Positions 32,179-40,980 of a stretch of DNA of 64,000 nucleotides are shown piece after piece. Made by a program: the position numbers and the translations under genes. Source of the stretch: Methylorubrum suomiense (lineage in GTDB: Bacteria; Pseudomonadota; Alphaproteobacteria; Rhizobiales; Beijerinckiaceae); contig NZ_BPRE01000007.1 in the NCBI RefSeq assembly GCF_022179765.1, positions 1 through 64,000 on the forward strand. Reading direction: 5' to 3'. The notes under the pieces were generated by a model. It was not told the origin of the DNA, did no database searches, and worked only from the letters and a program-made list of their open reading frames with translations. The stretch's first letter is position 1. Each line of letters opens with the position of its first letter.

Positions 32179-32580
32179 TCACGCTCCAGGCGCCTCGGCT
32201 TCGGCCGGGGCGCCTTTTTCGCGTCCGGCCTCCGCTTCGTATCCCCACCACACTGCTGCGAGCAGATTGCCCGACCAGCACCCATGCGTCGTCGCCGTCA
32301 CCTCGCGCAGTCGGCGCCGCCATTCGCGCTCGACAGCCCATGAGGCGCGAAGCTCCTCGATTGCTTCGGCCTTCGTCTCGGCCTCGCCCCCGAGCGGGAT
32401 TGCGGGCTTCTCGACAGTCCCCCACCGCATCGCGCACACGATCGTCCAGACCCACCGCGGGCCACCGTGTCGAACCTCGCAGTGGTAGACCCGCCCTATC
32501 GTCTCGCCGCGGATCGTAAGCACGAAGTCCGGGGCGCGCTCGCCGAAGGTGTAATCCCAGACCTCGACGTCGAGGCTCAC
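32179..32580 (-). CDS. Hypothetical protein (133 aa), reverse strand at the prophage right end
   Basis: The protein opens SLDVEVWDYTFGERAPDFVL and continues with a WVWTIVCAMRWGTVEKPAIP core and a helical AEAIEELRASWAVEREWRRR. It looks like a folded alpha/beta protein with many Trp. There are no signal or TM segments. The last residues (KGAPAEAEAPGA) are encoded by the terminator stem of the convergent operon. Its ATG overlaps the stop of the 87-residue gene upstream, so the two form an operon. Function unknown; convergent genes at a prophage end are often lysogenic-conversion genes. Confidence 0.55.
   Translation of the reverse strand: MSLDVEVWDYTFGERAPDFVLTIRGETIGRVYHCEVRHGGPRWVWTIVCAMRWGTVEKPAIPLGGEAETKAEAIEELRASWAVEREWRRRLREVTATTHGCWSGNLLAAVWWGYEAEAGREKGAPAEAEAPGA
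32188..32219. terminator. Terminator at the convergent end of the lysis operon
   Basis: AGGCGCC-T-CGGC (32188-32199) pairs with GCCG-G-GGCGCCT (about 32204-32215), followed by TTTTT on the plus strand. It lies 30 nt after the spanin-like stop and inside the 3' end of the reverse-strand gene at 32179. Confidence 0.8.
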
Positions 32581-32840
32581 GCCTTCTCGGCCCGCGCCAG
32601 CAGGATCGCCGTCCGGGCCGCGCTACGCCGTGTGGCCGGTGCGCTGTCCTTGTTGCCCAGCACCGACTTGGCGAAAGCGCTCGCCTCCACGGCTGCGGCC
32701 AGATCGACCGCGTAGCCATCGGCAAGCGGGGCCCGGTCCGTTGAGCCGTCGAGCACTGCCTCCACGAGGCGGTTCACGTCGTCGTCGGTGACGGCTTTCG
32801 CCTTGAACAGTTCGGAGATGAGGGGGGACGATTCAGGCAT
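32577..32840 (-). CDS. Hypothetical helical protein (87 aa), reverse strand
   Basis: The soluble, Ala/Asp-rich, mostly helical protein begins PESSPLISELFKAKAVTDDD, with a DDDVNRLVEAVLDGSTD segment. It is the first gene of a two-gene minus-strand operon with four-base coupling to the next. A perfect 8-bp inverted repeat lies 4 nt upstream of the ATG and could be an operator or an mRNA hairpin that hides the start. No family is recognised. Confidence 0.55.
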   Translation of the reverse strand: MPESSPLISELFKAKAVTDDDVNRLVEAVLDGSTDRAPLADGYAVDLAAAVEASAFAKSVLGNKDSAPATRRSAARTAILLARAEKA

Positions 32841-32843
32841 GCG

Positions 32844-32892
32844 CTGAACCTAACGACAGGTTCAGGGAAGAGCTATGGGTTCATCAGAACCC
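32844..32892. repeat. Two perfect inverted repeats at the prophage right border
   Basis: CTGAACCT-AACGAC-AGGTTCAG occupies 32844-32865 and GGGTTC-ATCA-GAACCC occupies 32877-32892. Both share the GGTTC/GAACC core. They lie between the first minus-strand prophage gene and the tRNA-Thr 3' end. They could be operators for the 32577-32840 operon or part of a recombinase attachment site. Confidence 0.55.
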
Positions 32893-32933
32893 GCGAGCAC
32901 TTCATAAATTGTCAGCTAAGTCGTTGAAATAAA

Positions 32934-33008
32934 TGGTGCTGCGAGAGAGGATTGAACTCTCGACCTCCTCATTACCAATGAGGTGCTCTACCACTGAGCT
33001 ACCGCAGC
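32934..33008 (-). tRNA. tRNA-Thr (anticodon GGU), CCA encoded
   Basis: On the minus strand the cloverleaf reads 5' GCTGCGG acceptor, D-arm TAGCTCAGTGGTAGAGCA, anticodon stem CCTCA/TGAGG around loop TTGGTAA (anticodon GGT), T-loop GTTCAATC, closing TCGCAGC-A and an encoded CCA (32934-32936). The acceptor pairs with one terminal G-T. Its 3' end faces the prophage, the usual orientation when an element has integrated at a tRNA. Confidence 0.93.
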
Positions 33009-33048
33009 GCGGGTTCGGCGGGCGGTGCCGTCGCCGAACCGGAGGCGG

Positions 33049-33076
33049 CATTAGCGGATCGAATTCCGCTTGGCAA
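33049..33076 (-). promoter_or_regulatory. Possible promoter of tRNA-Thr
   Basis: On the minus strand TTGCCA (33076-33071) is separated by 16 bp from CTAATG (33054-33049), about 40 nt ahead of the tRNA 5' end. The -10 is only a fair match. Confidence 0.35.
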
Positions 33077-33135
33077 CGCTTCTCCGGCGTTTCGAGGCAA
33101 GGAAATCGGCAGGGCCGCCGCGGCGTGACGATTTG

Positions 33136-33164
33136 TTGACGGAGCGCGGGGGCACCGCTATAGG
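33136..33164 (+). promoter_or_regulatory. Sigma-70-type promoter of rpsT
   Basis: TTGACG (33136-33141), a 17-bp spacer and TATAGG (33159-33164) are followed by the rpsT start 130 nt downstream. That leaves a 5' leader long enough for autoregulation by S20, which is known in E. coli; regulation here is inferred. Confidence 0.6.
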
Positions 33165-33293
33165 ACCCGCTCCGCGACCGGCCGCTCTCGGTGACCGGGC
33201 GCTTCGCCATTGCCAATCATTCAGGCTGCGCTGACCGACACGGGAAAATCCCGTATTCGGGTCGTTGCCGCCGCGACCAGACGAGGATGCCCC

Positions 33294-33560
33294 ATGGCCA
33301 ACACCGTGTCGGCCAAGAAGATGACCCGCAAGATCGCCAAGCGCACGGCGATCAACCGCTCGCGCCGCTCGCGGATGCGCACCTTCGTCCGCAAGGTCGA
33401 GGAGGCCATCGCCTCGGGCGATCAGTCCAACGCTCTGGCCGCCCTCCGCGCTGCCGAGCCGGAGATCATGCGCGCTGCCCAGCACGGCATCGTTCACAAG
33501 AACAACGCCTCGCGGAAGGTCTCGCGCCTCGCCGCCCGGGTGAAGGCCATCGCCGCCTAA
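33294..33560 (+). CDS. rpsT: 30S ribosomal protein S20
   Basis: The 88-residue basic helical protein [20 protein letters not shown] with [18 protein letters not shown] and [19 protein letters not shown] is unmistakably S20, a primary 16S rRNA binder of the small subunit. ATG 33294 gives the standard length; the longer frame from 33210 is non-conserved. It stands alone between a good promoter and a terminator, upstream of dnaA, as in many Hyphomicrobiales. Confidence 0.97.
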   Translation: MANTVSAKKMTRKIAKRTAINRSRRSRMRTFVRKVEEAIASGDQSNALAALRAAEPEIMRAAQHGIVHKNNASRKVSRLAARVKAIAA

Positions 33561-33608
33561 GCCCCTTCGCCCGGCCGTCGGCCGGGTGACATCGTTATGG
33601 ACGACACA

Positions 33609-33634
33609 AGCCCGGCCGTGTGCCGGGCTTTTTT
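33609..33634 (+). terminator. rpsT terminator
   Basis: AGCCCGGC pairs with GCCGGGCT around CGTGT, followed by a run of six T. It starts about 50 nt after the S20 stop. A second stem (CCCGGCCG/CGGCCGGG, about 33570-33587) precedes it. Confidence 0.85.
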
Positions 33635-34147
33635 CGTGCGCGAAACGAGGCCTTCGCTGTCCCCATGAGGGGCGCGCCCATCCACCGGACTCGGTCCGGT
33701 GTCCACAGGTTTCGCGCCATACTTCCGGATTGCCTCTTGCGCCATGGCGCACCAGCATTGGCAAATATCCATTAACCACGTTCGAATCGTTATCGACTCG
33801 CCGAGTCGTGGCGCGACGTGTAGCTTAACAAAACCTTGATAGCGGGGGCGCTGCACAAGGTGAGCACCGATGCTGCGCGAGTCTTCCCCAAGATGGTCCC
33901 CCGCTCTCGACTCGGCGAAGGCCCGATCACGTCTCCGTGCCAGCGAAGAAGTTGTCCCCGATCGTCCCGCTGTTAGGAGAACGATAGAGGATTGTTGATA
34001 CACAGCCTTCTTGAGCGATGGCCGTCGACGCGCCTCTTGACAGCGTCGCGGAGTTCATTCGGTCCCGCCTGAGTCGGGTGGGCCCTCTCGTGTAGCGTTT
34101 GCGTACGCAGCCGTCCGGTCCGCCGGGCGGGTGCGAGGAGAGTTTCG
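33635..34147. other. rpsT-dnaA intergenic region (513 bp)
   Basis: No convincing gene is present. The stretch 33770-33840 and 33960-34010 are AT-richer than average. Only degenerate DnaA boxes are seen (GTGTCCACA at 33699-33707 and TGATACACA at 33996-34004, each 7 of 9). A TTGACA at 34037-34042 could be a -35 for dnaA but lacks a good -10. A GAGGAG ribosome-binding site lies just before the dnaA ATG. Confidence 0.5.
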
Positions 34148-35653
34148 ATGCACCTCGACGGCAGCATGGCGGACGGCGGGAATGGCGGCGATGGGAGGAA
34201 CGGGATCGACGTGTCCGCCGCCTGGGGGCGGGTGAAGCGGCGCCTTCGGGCCGAACTGGGCGAGGATGTGTTCGCGAGCTGGTTCGCCCGGCTCGAACTG
34301 GAAGAGGTCTCCGGCGGCGTGGCCCGCCTTACCGTGCCGACCCGCTTCCTGAAGAGCTGGATCGAATCGCATTATCTCGACCGGGTGCTCACCACCTTCC
34401 GGGCCGAGGCCGAGAGCGTCGGTCGGATCGAGGTGGGCGTGCGTGGCCCCTCCGCGCCGTCGCGCCCCGTCGCCAATGCGGGCAAGCCCAGCCCGACGAG
34501 CGGGCCGCTGACTCGGCTCCACGCCACGGCGACGCCCGCGGCGCTTCAGGGCCCCGGCCCGATGGTCGAGACCGAGATCGCGGTGCCGCGCGGTGAATCG
34601 GCCGCGGTCGATCTCAACGGGGCGCCCCTCGATGCGCGCCTGACCTTCGCGAGCTTCGTGGTCGGCCGCTCCAACGCGCTGGCGCATGCCGCAGCCGAGC
34701 GGATCGCCCGCAACGACGGCGAGGGCGCTCTGTACAACCCGCTCTACGTCCATGCCGGGGTCGGCCTCGGCAAGACCCACCTGCTTCACGCCGCAGGACA
34801 TGCCGCCCGCGAATCGGGCCGGCGGGTCATCTATCTCACCGCCGACCGGTTCATGTATGGCTTCGTCAACGCCTTGAAGACGCAGAGCGCGCTCGCCTTC
34901 AAAGAGAAGCTGCGGGCGATCGACCTGCTGATCCTCGACGACGTGCAGTTCATCCAGGGCAAGTCGATCCAGACCGAGTTCGGCCATACCCTGAACGCCC
35001 TCATCGATTCCGGCCGTCAGGTCGTGGTCGCCTCGGACCGGCCGCCGACCGAACTCGAGACCCTCGACGAGCGGGTCCGCTCGCGTCTCGCCGGCGGACT
35101 CGTCGTCGAGATCGGCACTCTCGACGAGGGGCTTCGCACGTCGATCCTGTCTGCGCGCCTCGCCGCCGTGCGCCAGAGCCACCCGAACTTCGAAGTCTCG
35201 CCGGCGGTCTCGGCTTACGTGGCCCGCGCGATCACGGCGAATGGTCGCGATCTCGAAGGTGCGGTCAACCGCTTGCTCGCCCACGCGACGCTGACCGGTG
35301 CCCCGGTGACGGTCGAGACCGCGGAATCGGCGATCCGCGATCTCGTCAAGAATCGCGAGCCGAAGCGGGTGAAGATCGAGGACATCCAGAAACTGGTCGC
35401 CTCGCGCTACAATGTCTCGCGCTCCGACATCCTGTCCGAACGGCGCACCGCCGCCGTCGTCAAGCCCCGCCAGATCGCGATGTATCTGTCGAAGGTGCTG
35501 ACGCTCCGCTCGCTCCCCGAGATCGGCCGCCGCTTCGGCGGACGCGATCACACCACGGTGCTCCATGCCGTGCGCAAGATCGAGAAGCAGATCGGCGAGG
35601 ACGCGGTGTTGGGGGATGAGGTCGAGTTGCTGAAGCGCATGCTTCAGGACTGA
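34148..35653 (+). CDS. dnaA: Chromosomal replication initiator DnaA
   Basis: The 501-residue protein has domain I (about 22-95, [20 protein letters not shown]), a variable Pro/Ala-rich domain II, and the AAA+ domain with Walker [10 protein letters not shown] (203-211) and Walker [10 protein letters not shown] (Asp264/265). Domain IV carries the DnaA-box-reading signature [11 protein letters not shown] (464-474). ATP-DnaA opens oriC and also regulates genes. ATG 34148 has a GAGGAG site upstream; ATG 34166 is an alternative. The gene is followed by dnaN 300 bp downstream. Confidence 0.97.
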   Translation: MHLDGSMADGGNGGDGRNGIDVSAAWGRVKRRLRAELGEDVFASWFARLELEEVSGGVARLTVPTRFLKSWIESHYLDRVLTTFRAEAESVGRIEVGVRGPSAPSRPVANAGKPSPTSGPLTRLHATATPAALQGPGPMVETEIAVPRGESAAVDLNGAPLDARLTFASFVVGRSNALAHAAAERIARNDGEGALYNPLYVHAGVGLGKTHLLHAAGHAARESGRRVIYLTADRFMYGFVNALKTQSALAFKEKLRAIDLLILDDVQFIQGKSIQTEFGHTLNALIDSGRQVVVASDRPPTELETLDERVRSRLAGGLVVEIGTLDEGLRTSILSARLAAVRQSHPNFEVSPAVSAYVARAITANGRDLEGAVNRLLAHATLTGAPVTVETAESAIRDLVKNREPKRVKIEDIQKLVASRYNVSRSDILSERRTAAVVKPRQIAMYLSKVLTLRSLPEIGRRFGGRDHTTVLHAVRKIEKQIGEDAVLGDEVELLKRMLQD

Positions 35654-35954
35654 CCCTGCGGGAACGTCCTGCGCCGGTCTCCGCGGCTCTGATTCCGGCT
35701 CCAATGCCGGAGCTCCGCGACGGCGCAGGGCGCTGCAGGTAAAGTCCGGCGTCGGTGCACGCCGAGATCGGCTGCCCGAGGCCACCCGCGCGCTTGGCGC
35801 GGGTGCGTTCGCATGCCGCGAGGCGGGACAGGCGCCCCCGTGCCCTTGCCTTCGGCAGGGGGCTTCGCCAAGCTATACGGCCCTTTTCCGCTCACGGCTC
35901 CGGGCCGAGCCTCCTGGCGGGCGGGCGTTGTTGCGAAAGATCACGGATCCGTCG
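35654..35954. other. dnaA-dnaN intergenic region (301 bp)
   Basis: No gene is seen. Several short GC-rich dyads occur (for example GCGCGCTTGGCGCGG near 35790 and CCTTGCCTTCGGCAGG near 35840-35860, which may be a partial dnaA terminator). The stretch 35870-35890 (AAGCTATACGG) contains a weak TATACG -10-like box that could serve dnaN. Confidence 0.35.
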
Positions 35955-37076
35955 ATGAGAGTCACTGTCGAGCGCGCGGCCCTCCTCAGATCGCTCGGCC
36001 ACGTGCACCGGGTGGTGGAGCGGCGCAACACCATCCCGATCCTCTCCAACGTCCTGCTGCGCACCGCCGAGAACGGCCTGCAGCTGAAGGCGACCGACCT
36101 CGATATCGAGGTCACCGAGACCGTGCCGGCGGACGTTCTGGATGCGGGCGCCACCACGGTGCCGGCCCATGTCATCTACGACATCGTCCGCAAGCTCCCC
36201 GACGGCGCGCAGGTCTCGCTCGAGACCTCCGGCGAGACCGGGCAGATGACGATCCGGTCCGGCCGCTCGCGCTTCGCGCTGGGCGCGCTGCCCGAGGGTG
36301 ATTTTCCCGATCTCGCCGCGGGCGAGCTGCCGCACTCCTTCTCGATCCCGGCGGCCGAGCTGAAGCTCCTCATCGAGAAGACGCAGTTCGCGATCTCGAC
36401 GGAGGAGACCCGCTACTACCTCAACGGTATTTACCTCCACGCGGTGGAGGTCGAAGGCGAGGCCAAGCTCCGCGCCGTCGCCACCGACGGGCATCGACTG
36501 GCTCGGGTCGAGACCGCCGCGCCCGAGGGCAGCCGCGGCATGCCGGGCATCATCGTCCCGCGCAAGGCCGTGGCGGAGATTCAGAAGCTCGTGGATGACG
36601 GCGGCGAGAGCGTCGAGGTCGAGATCTCGCCGGCCAAGATCCGCCTTACCTTCGCCGGTGGGGTGACGCTGATCTCGAAGCTGATCGACGGCACCTTCCC
36701 GGATTACCAGCGGGTGATCCCGACCGGCAACGACAAGCGCCTGACGGTGGAGCGTGACGCCTTCGCCCGCGCCGTCGACCGGGTCTCGACCATCTCGTCC
36801 GAGCGCGGCCGCGCCGTGAAGCTCTCGGTGACGGAAGGGCGGCTCGCCCTCTCGGTGACGAACCCGGATGCCGGATCGGCGACCGAGGAGCTCGACGCCG
36901 ATTACGAGGCCGCCGCGCTCGATATCGGCTTCAACGCCCGCTACCTCCTGGACATCACCGCCCAGCTCCAGGGCGACACCGCCCTGTTCAAGCTCGCCGA
37001 TCCGGGCTCGCCGACGCTGATCCAGGATCGCGACGGGGCCCCGGCGCTCTACGTGCTGATGCCGATGCGGGTGTGA
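35955..37076 (+). CDS. dnaN: DNA polymerase III beta subunit (sliding clamp)
   Basis: The 373-residue protein from ATG 35955 has the three clamp folds. MRVTVERAALLRSLGHVHRV and NTIPILSNVLL open the first, FAISTEETRYYLNGIYLH and VATDGHRLA the second, and a C-terminal ALYVLMPMRV closes the third. The MPMRV end is diagnostic for beta clamps. It confers processivity on Pol III and is the docking site for many replication proteins. The longer frame from 35928 starts at TTG and is less likely. A toxin-antitoxin pair follows before recF. Confidence 0.97.
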   Translation: MRVTVERAALLRSLGHVHRVVERRNTIPILSNVLLRTAENGLQLKATDLDIEVTETVPADVLDAGATTVPAHVIYDIVRKLPDGAQVSLETSGETGQMTIRSGRSRFALGALPEGDFPDLAAGELPHSFSIPAAELKLLIEKTQFAISTEETRYYLNGIYLHAVEVEGEAKLRAVATDGHRLARVETAAPEGSRGMPGIIVPRKAVAEIQKLVDDGGESVEVEISPAKIRLTFAGGVTLISKLIDGTFPDYQRVIPTGNDKRLTVERDAFARAVDRVSTISSERGRAVKLSVTEGRLALSVTNPDAGSATEELDADYEAAALDIGFNARYLLDITAQLQGDTALFKLADPGSPTLIQDRDGAPALYVLMPMRV

Positions 37077-37138
37077 GGCGAAAGGGTCCCTCGCCTCGCT
37101 CGGATCGACCGGTTAGATTGGCCGGCGCGAGGGAGCCC

Positions 37139-37390
37139 ATGTCCGAACCTGTCGTCCTCAACCCGGAAAACGCGGCCTTCGTCGATGATCTCGTTGCGGC
37201 CGGGCGCTACGCTTCGATCGACGAGGCCGTGGTCGACGGCATTCGTCTCCTGCGCTTGCGCGAAGAGCGACTATCGGAATTGCGCACGGCATGGGTCGAG
37301 GGCGTCGAGAGCGGCGCGTATGAGCCGGTCGAGGATGTTCTCGACGCGCTTGCCGCGCGCTACGAGACGAGGGATGCGGCCGGCTCGTGA
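37139..37390 (+). CDS. ParD-like type II antitoxin
   Basis: The 83-residue protein starts at ATG 37139, after a GAGGGAGCCC sequence. It has the ribbon-helix-helix antitoxin layout: an N-terminal strand, then FVDDLVAAGRYASIDEAVVD with the ParD hallmark GRY-x-S-x-x-E-x-V, and a C-terminal acidic tail (VEDVLDALAARYETRD) that would wrap the toxin. It binds its own promoter as a rule. Its stop overlaps the GTG start of the toxin gene. Inserted between dnaN and recF, it is not part of the ancestral operon. Confidence 0.8.
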   Translation: MSEPVVLNPENAAFVDDLVAAGRYASIDEAVVDGIRLLRLREERLSELRTAWVEGVESGAYEPVEDVLDALAARYETRDAAGS

Positions 37391-37683
37391 GATCGGTCGT
37401 CATCTCGCGGCGGGCGCGAGCGGACCTCAGGGATATCGGCGATTTCATTGCGGTTGACGATCCGAAGCGCGCCGTGAGCTTCGTCACGGAACTTCGCGAG
37501 CGGTGCCGATCTCTTTCCCACACCCCGTTCCAGGGCCGGCCGACACCGGAGATCGCGGCAGAAGTCCGCGTTCTGGTGTTCCGTTCCTATCTGATTCTCC
37601 ACCGTGTCGGCGACGACGCCGTCCTGATCGATCGCGTCATCCATTCTGCCCGAGATCGGTCCGGCCTGCTGCCGTATGAATGA
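37387..37683 (+). CDS. ParE/RelE-like type II toxin
   Basis: It begins at GTG 37387 (GTGA overlap with the antitoxin). The 98 residues follow the ParE fold: VVISRRARADLRDIGDFIAV, then a helix pair, and the C-terminal strands VLVFRSYLILHRVGDDAVLI and DRVIHSARD. ParE toxins poison DNA gyrase, RelE toxins cut ribosome-bound mRNA; the sequence favours ParE. Its last 8 nt overlap the recF start in another frame, so recF translation may be coupled to this pair. Confidence 0.8.
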   Translation: MRSVVISRRARADLRDIGDFIAVDDPKRAVSFVTELRERCRSLSHTPFQGRPTPEIAAEVRVLVFRSYLILHRVGDDAVLIDRVIHSARDRSGLLPYE

Positions 37684-38833
37684 AGCACCAGCCCCGGCGA
37701 CGCGCCTCACCCGCCTGATCGCCCGCGATTTCCGCAACCACGTCGATCTCGATCTGTCGACCGCGCGCCGCTTCGTGGCGCTGGTCGGCGAGAACGGGGC
37801 GGGCAAGACCAATCTGCTGGAGGCGGTCTCGCTGTTCTGCCCCGGTCGCGGCCTGCGCCGGGCGGATCTCGCCACCATGGCGCGGGTTTCCGGGCCCGGC
37901 GGCTTCGCGGTCTCGCTGACGCTCGACAGCGGCGAGGCCGAGCATCGGCTCGGCACCGGCTACGAGCCCCCGGTCTACGAGGCGCGCGGCACGCGGGTCT
38001 GCCGCATCGACGGGGCGGCGGCTCCCTCGCCGGTCGCCTTCTCGGAATTCTTGCGGATCGTCTGGCTGACGCCCGATCTCGACGGGCTGTTCCGCGGTCC
38101 GGCGGGCGACCGGCGCCGCTTCCTCGATCGGCTGGTCCTCGCCGTCGATGCCAGCCACGGCGCCCGCGTCTCGGCGATGGAGCGGGCCCTGCGCTCGCGC
38201 AACCGCCTGCTCGACGAGCGCCCGGACGACGCCCGCTGGCTCGACGCGGTCGAGCGCGAGGTGGCCGAACTCGGCGTCGCCGTGGCGCTCGCCCGCCGCG
38301 AGACCGCGGAGCGCCTGGACCGGCTCATCGCCGAGACCCGGGACGATGCCGCGCCCTTCCCCTGGGCGTCGATCCGTCTTGAGGGCGATCTCGACGACCT
38401 CGTCGCGGTCTGGCCCGCCTTGGAGGCCGAGGACCGGTTCCGGCGGGCGCTGATGCAGGGGCGCCATCGCGACCGTGCGGCCGGCCGCACGCTCATCGGC
38501 CCGCAAACCACCGACCTCGTCGTGCGTCACGGCCCCAAGGACGTGCCGGCGGCCACGGCCTCCACCGGCGAGCAGAAGGCACTCCTGATCGGTCTCGTCC
38601 TGGCCCATGCCCGCCTCGTGCGCGCCATGAGCGGCCTCTCGCCGCTGATCCTCCTCGACGAGGTGGCGGCCCATCTCGATCCGCGCCGTCGCGGCGGATT
38701 GTTCGACGCCCTCGAGGCCTTGGAGAGCCAGGTCTGGATGACGGGCGCCGATCCGGCCCTGTTCGGCGAGTTGAAGGGCCGGGCCGACCTCGTCCGCGTC
38801 GCCGAGGGTCGAATTCTGCCGGGAGATGGGTGA
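37676..38833 (+). CDS. recF: DNA replication/repair protein RecF
   Basis: The 385-residue SMC-like ATPase has Walker A GENGAGKT (38-45) and a LTRLIARDFRNHVDLDL start. The ABC signature region is TASTGEQKALLIGL and Walker B SPLILLDEVAAHLD. RecF with RecO and RecR loads RecA on gapped DNA. The dnaA-dnaN-recF order is conserved in many bacteria; here the toxin-antitoxin pair intervenes and its stop overlaps recF's start by 8 nt. Confidence 0.95.
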   Translation: MNEAPAPATRLTRLIARDFRNHVDLDLSTARRFVALVGENGAGKTNLLEAVSLFCPGRGLRRADLATMARVSGPGGFAVSLTLDSGEAEHRLGTGYEPPVYEARGTRVCRIDGAAAPSPVAFSEFLRIVWLTPDLDGLFRGPAGDRRRFLDRLVLAVDASHGARVSAMERALRSRNRLLDERPDDARWLDAVEREVAELGVAVALARRETAERLDRLIAETRDDAAPFPWASIRLEGDLDDLVAVWPALEAEDRFRRALMQGRHRDRAAGRTLIGPQTTDLVVRHGPKDVPAATASTGEQKALLIGLVLAHARLVRAMSGLSPLILLDEVAAHLDPRRRGGLFDALEALESQVWMTGADPALFGELKGRADLVRVAEGRILPGDG

Positions 38834-38956
38834 GCCGACCCAGATCCTGCGGCGCATCGGCTCGCGCGATCGCCGGTCATCTGCGATATGGCTGCCTATC
38901 GGCCGGCTGCGATAAGCTGGTCCGCACCCCTCCCCCCCTGAGCCCTCCGAGACCTC

Positions 38957-40816
38957 ATGTCCGCTCGCCTCGCCGAGGCCCGTGCCGCGCTCCAAAAGAC
39001 CTTCGGCTACGACGATTTCCGGCCCGGGCAGGACGAGGTGATCGGGGCCGTGCTCGACGGCGACGACGTCTTCGCGGTGATGCCGACGGGCTCGGGCAAG
39101 TCGATGACCTACCAGTTGCCGGCTCTCGTCGATGACGGGCTGACCGTGGTGGTCTCGCCGCTGATCGCGCTGATGCACGATCAGGTGCAGCAGATGCACG
39201 CCTTCGGCATCGAGGCGGCAACCCTCAATTCCACCGTGGCCGAGACGACCTCCCGCGAGACGTGGCGGAAGATCCGCGCGCGCGATCTGCGCCTGCTGTT
39301 CGTGTCCCCCGAGCGTCTCCTGATGGATGGCTGCATGGAGGCGCTGCAGAGCGCGGGTGTGTGCCGGCTTGCGGTCGACGAGGCCCATTGCGTCTCGCAA
39401 TGGGGACACGACTTCCGGCCCGAATATCGCGAGATCGCCCGCGCCCGCGAAGCGCTCGGCAACGTGCAGACCCTGGCGCTGACCGCCACGGCGGATGCGG
39501 CGACCCGCGCCGAGATCGCCGAGCGGCTGTTTCCCGCGGGCCGCCCCCCCAAGACCTTCGTCCATTCCTTCGACCGGCCGAACATCCGGCTGACCTTTCA
39601 GCCCAAGGACAACCCGACGCGGCAGCTCGAACGCTTCCTGAAGAACCGCCGCTCGGAGAGTGGGATCATCTACTGCTCCTCGCGCAAGCGCGTGGAGCAA
39701 CTGGCCGATACCCTGAAGGCCGACGGCTTCAACGCCCTGCCCTATCATGCCGGTCTCGATCAGGGCACGCGGGCAAAGAACCAGGATACGTTCCTGCAAG
39801 AGGACGGAGTGGTGATGACCGCCACGATCGCCTTCGGCATGGGCATCAACAAGCCGGACGTGCGCTACGTCTGCCACGCCGACATGCCGACCAATATCGA
39901 GGGCTATTATCAGGAGATCGGCCGCGCCGGCCGCGACGGCCTGCCGTCCGACACGCTCACCCTCTACGGTCTCGACGACATGGCGCTCCGCCGTCGCCAG
40001 ATCGACGAGAAGGAGATTCCGGACGAGCGCCGCCGGGTCGAGCGACGCAAGCTCGAGGCGATGATCGCGCTCTGCGAGGGCGCGGCCTGCCGCCGGCAAT
40101 CGCTGCTCGGCTATTTCGGCGAGGCGAGCCAGCCCTGTGGACGCTGCGATCTCTGTCGCGGCGGCGTCACTTTGATCGACGGCACGGTGAGCGCGCAGAA
40201 GCTGCTCTCGGCGATCGTGCGCACCGGCCAGCGTTTCGGTGCGGCCTATGTCTGCGACGTGGTGCATGGGAAGGAGAGCGAGCAGATCCGCCGCAACGGC
40301 CACGCCGCCCTCAAGACCTTCGGGGTCGGCGCGGACAAGCCGGTGACCGCTTGGCGCGCGCTGCTGCGCCAGCTCTTCGCGGCCGGCGCGGTGGCCGAGA
40401 ACACCGACGGCTATGGCGGCCTCGTCATGACCGAGAAGGGCGAGGCGATCCTGTTCGGCCGCGAGACCGTGCAGGTGCGCCCGGATCCCGAACCGAAGAA
40501 GGCCGAGCCGCGCAGCCGCCGCACCACCCGCACCGAGGACGGCGCCGATGGCCTCAACGAGGCCGACGAGGCGCTGTTCCAGCACCTGAGAGGGCTGCGC
40601 GCCACCATCGCCCGGGCGGAAGGCATCGCGGCCTTCATGGTGTTTCCCGATCGCACCCTGATCGAGATGGCCCGCGGCAAGCCGGTGGATCTCTGGGCGC
40701 TCCGCTCGATCCACGGAGTCGGCGAGCGCAAGCGCGAGGCCTATGGCGAGCGCTTCACCGACGCGATCCGCGAGTTTCTGAGCGACGCCGCGGGTCGCGG
40801 GGCGGGACCCGGCTGA
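38957..40816 (+). CDS. recQ: ATP-dependent DNA helicase RecQ
   Basis: The 619-residue helicase has motif 0 [12 protein letters not shown], Walker A MPTGSGKS (42-49), DEAH box (141-144) in [20 protein letters not shown], and motif [13 protein letters not shown] zinc-binding RQC cysteine set ([20 protein letters not shown]) and a C-terminal HRDC domain follow (about 537-605, [20 protein letters not shown]). It unwinds stalled forks and recombination intermediates. It lies 123 nt after recF, forming a replication-recombination cluster. Confidence 0.95.
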   Translation: MSARLAEARAALQKTFGYDDFRPGQDEVIGAVLDGDDVFAVMPTGSGKSMTYQLPALVDDGLTVVVSPLIALMHDQVQQMHAFGIEAATLNSTVAETTSRETWRKIRARDLRLLFVSPERLLMDGCMEALQSAGVCRLAVDEAHCVSQWGHDFRPEYREIARAREALGNVQTLALTATADAATRAEIAERLFPAGRPPKTFVHSFDRPNIRLTFQPKDNPTRQLERFLKNRRSESGIIYCSSRKRVEQLADTLKADGFNALPYHAGLDQGTRAKNQDTFLQEDGVVMTATIAFGMGINKPDVRYVCHADMPTNIEGYYQEIGRAGRDGLPSDTLTLYGLDDMALRRRQIDEKEIPDERRRVERRKLEAMIALCEGAACRRQSLLGYFGEASQPCGRCDLCRGGVTLIDGTVSAQKLLSAIVRTGQRFGAAYVCDVVHGKESEQIRRNGHAALKTFGVGADKPVTAWRALLRQLFAAGAVAENTDGYGGLVMTEKGEAILFGRETVQVRPDPEPKKAEPRSRRTTRTEDGADGLNEADEALFQHLRGLRATIARAEGIAAFMVFPDRTLIEMARGKPVDLWALRSIHGVGERKREAYGERFTDAIREFLSDAAGRGAGPG

Positions 40817-40834
40817 GGTTCATCCAAACAAATT

Positions 40835-40944
40835 CCCTCATCCTGAGGTGCGGATCGAAGCGGAGCCTCGAAGGAGGGTTCCAGAAGTCGAGCGATCCCT
40901 GGAGTCCTTCTTCGAGGCTGCTTCGCAGCACCTCAGGATGAGGG
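40835..40944. repeat. Extragenic palindromic element (copy 1)
   Basis: A perfect 17-bp terminal inverted repeat (40835-40851 against 40928-40944, core CCTCATCCTGAGGTGC) encloses a second nested pair (GCCTCGAAGGAGG against TCCTTCTTCGAGGC). A degenerate relative lies at 49724-49836. The form matches REP-like palindromes that I recall being scattered through Methylobacterium-type genomes. It follows recQ by 19 nt and may end its transcript. Confidence 0.7.
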
Positions 40945-40980
40945 GGGCGGATGGGACGAGTCCGGCCTTCTTCAACAGGC

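Larger units (their letters stand above)
1..32870. mobile_element. Prophage with P22-like (podovirus) morphogenesis genes, left end outside the window
   Basis: The block runs from a serine recombinase C-terminus through terminase, P22-type portal, scaffold, P22-type coat, gp4/gp10-like hub proteins, ejection proteins, fibres, lysozyme and holin-like genes. Nearly all genes lie on the plus strand with ATGA-type overlaps. It stops next to the 3' end of a tRNA-Thr gene on the minus strand, after which typical chromosomal genes begin. No repressor, Cro or replication genes are visible, so the early region must lie to the left. All head, packaging and lysis functions appear intact, so the element may be inducible. 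The right border is approximate. Confidence 0.88.

Noticed and set aside
33699..34004. DnaA-box-like sequences upstream of dnaA as the chromosomal origin
   Set aside because: Only two scattered 7-of-9 matches 290 bp apart; the pair at 40981-41046 is far better. Autoregulation of dnaA remains possible.
37637..40714. 1025-codon open frame on the minus strand opposite recF and recQ
   Set aside because: Antisense of two strongly conserved genes, with low-complexity Arg/Gly/His sequence.
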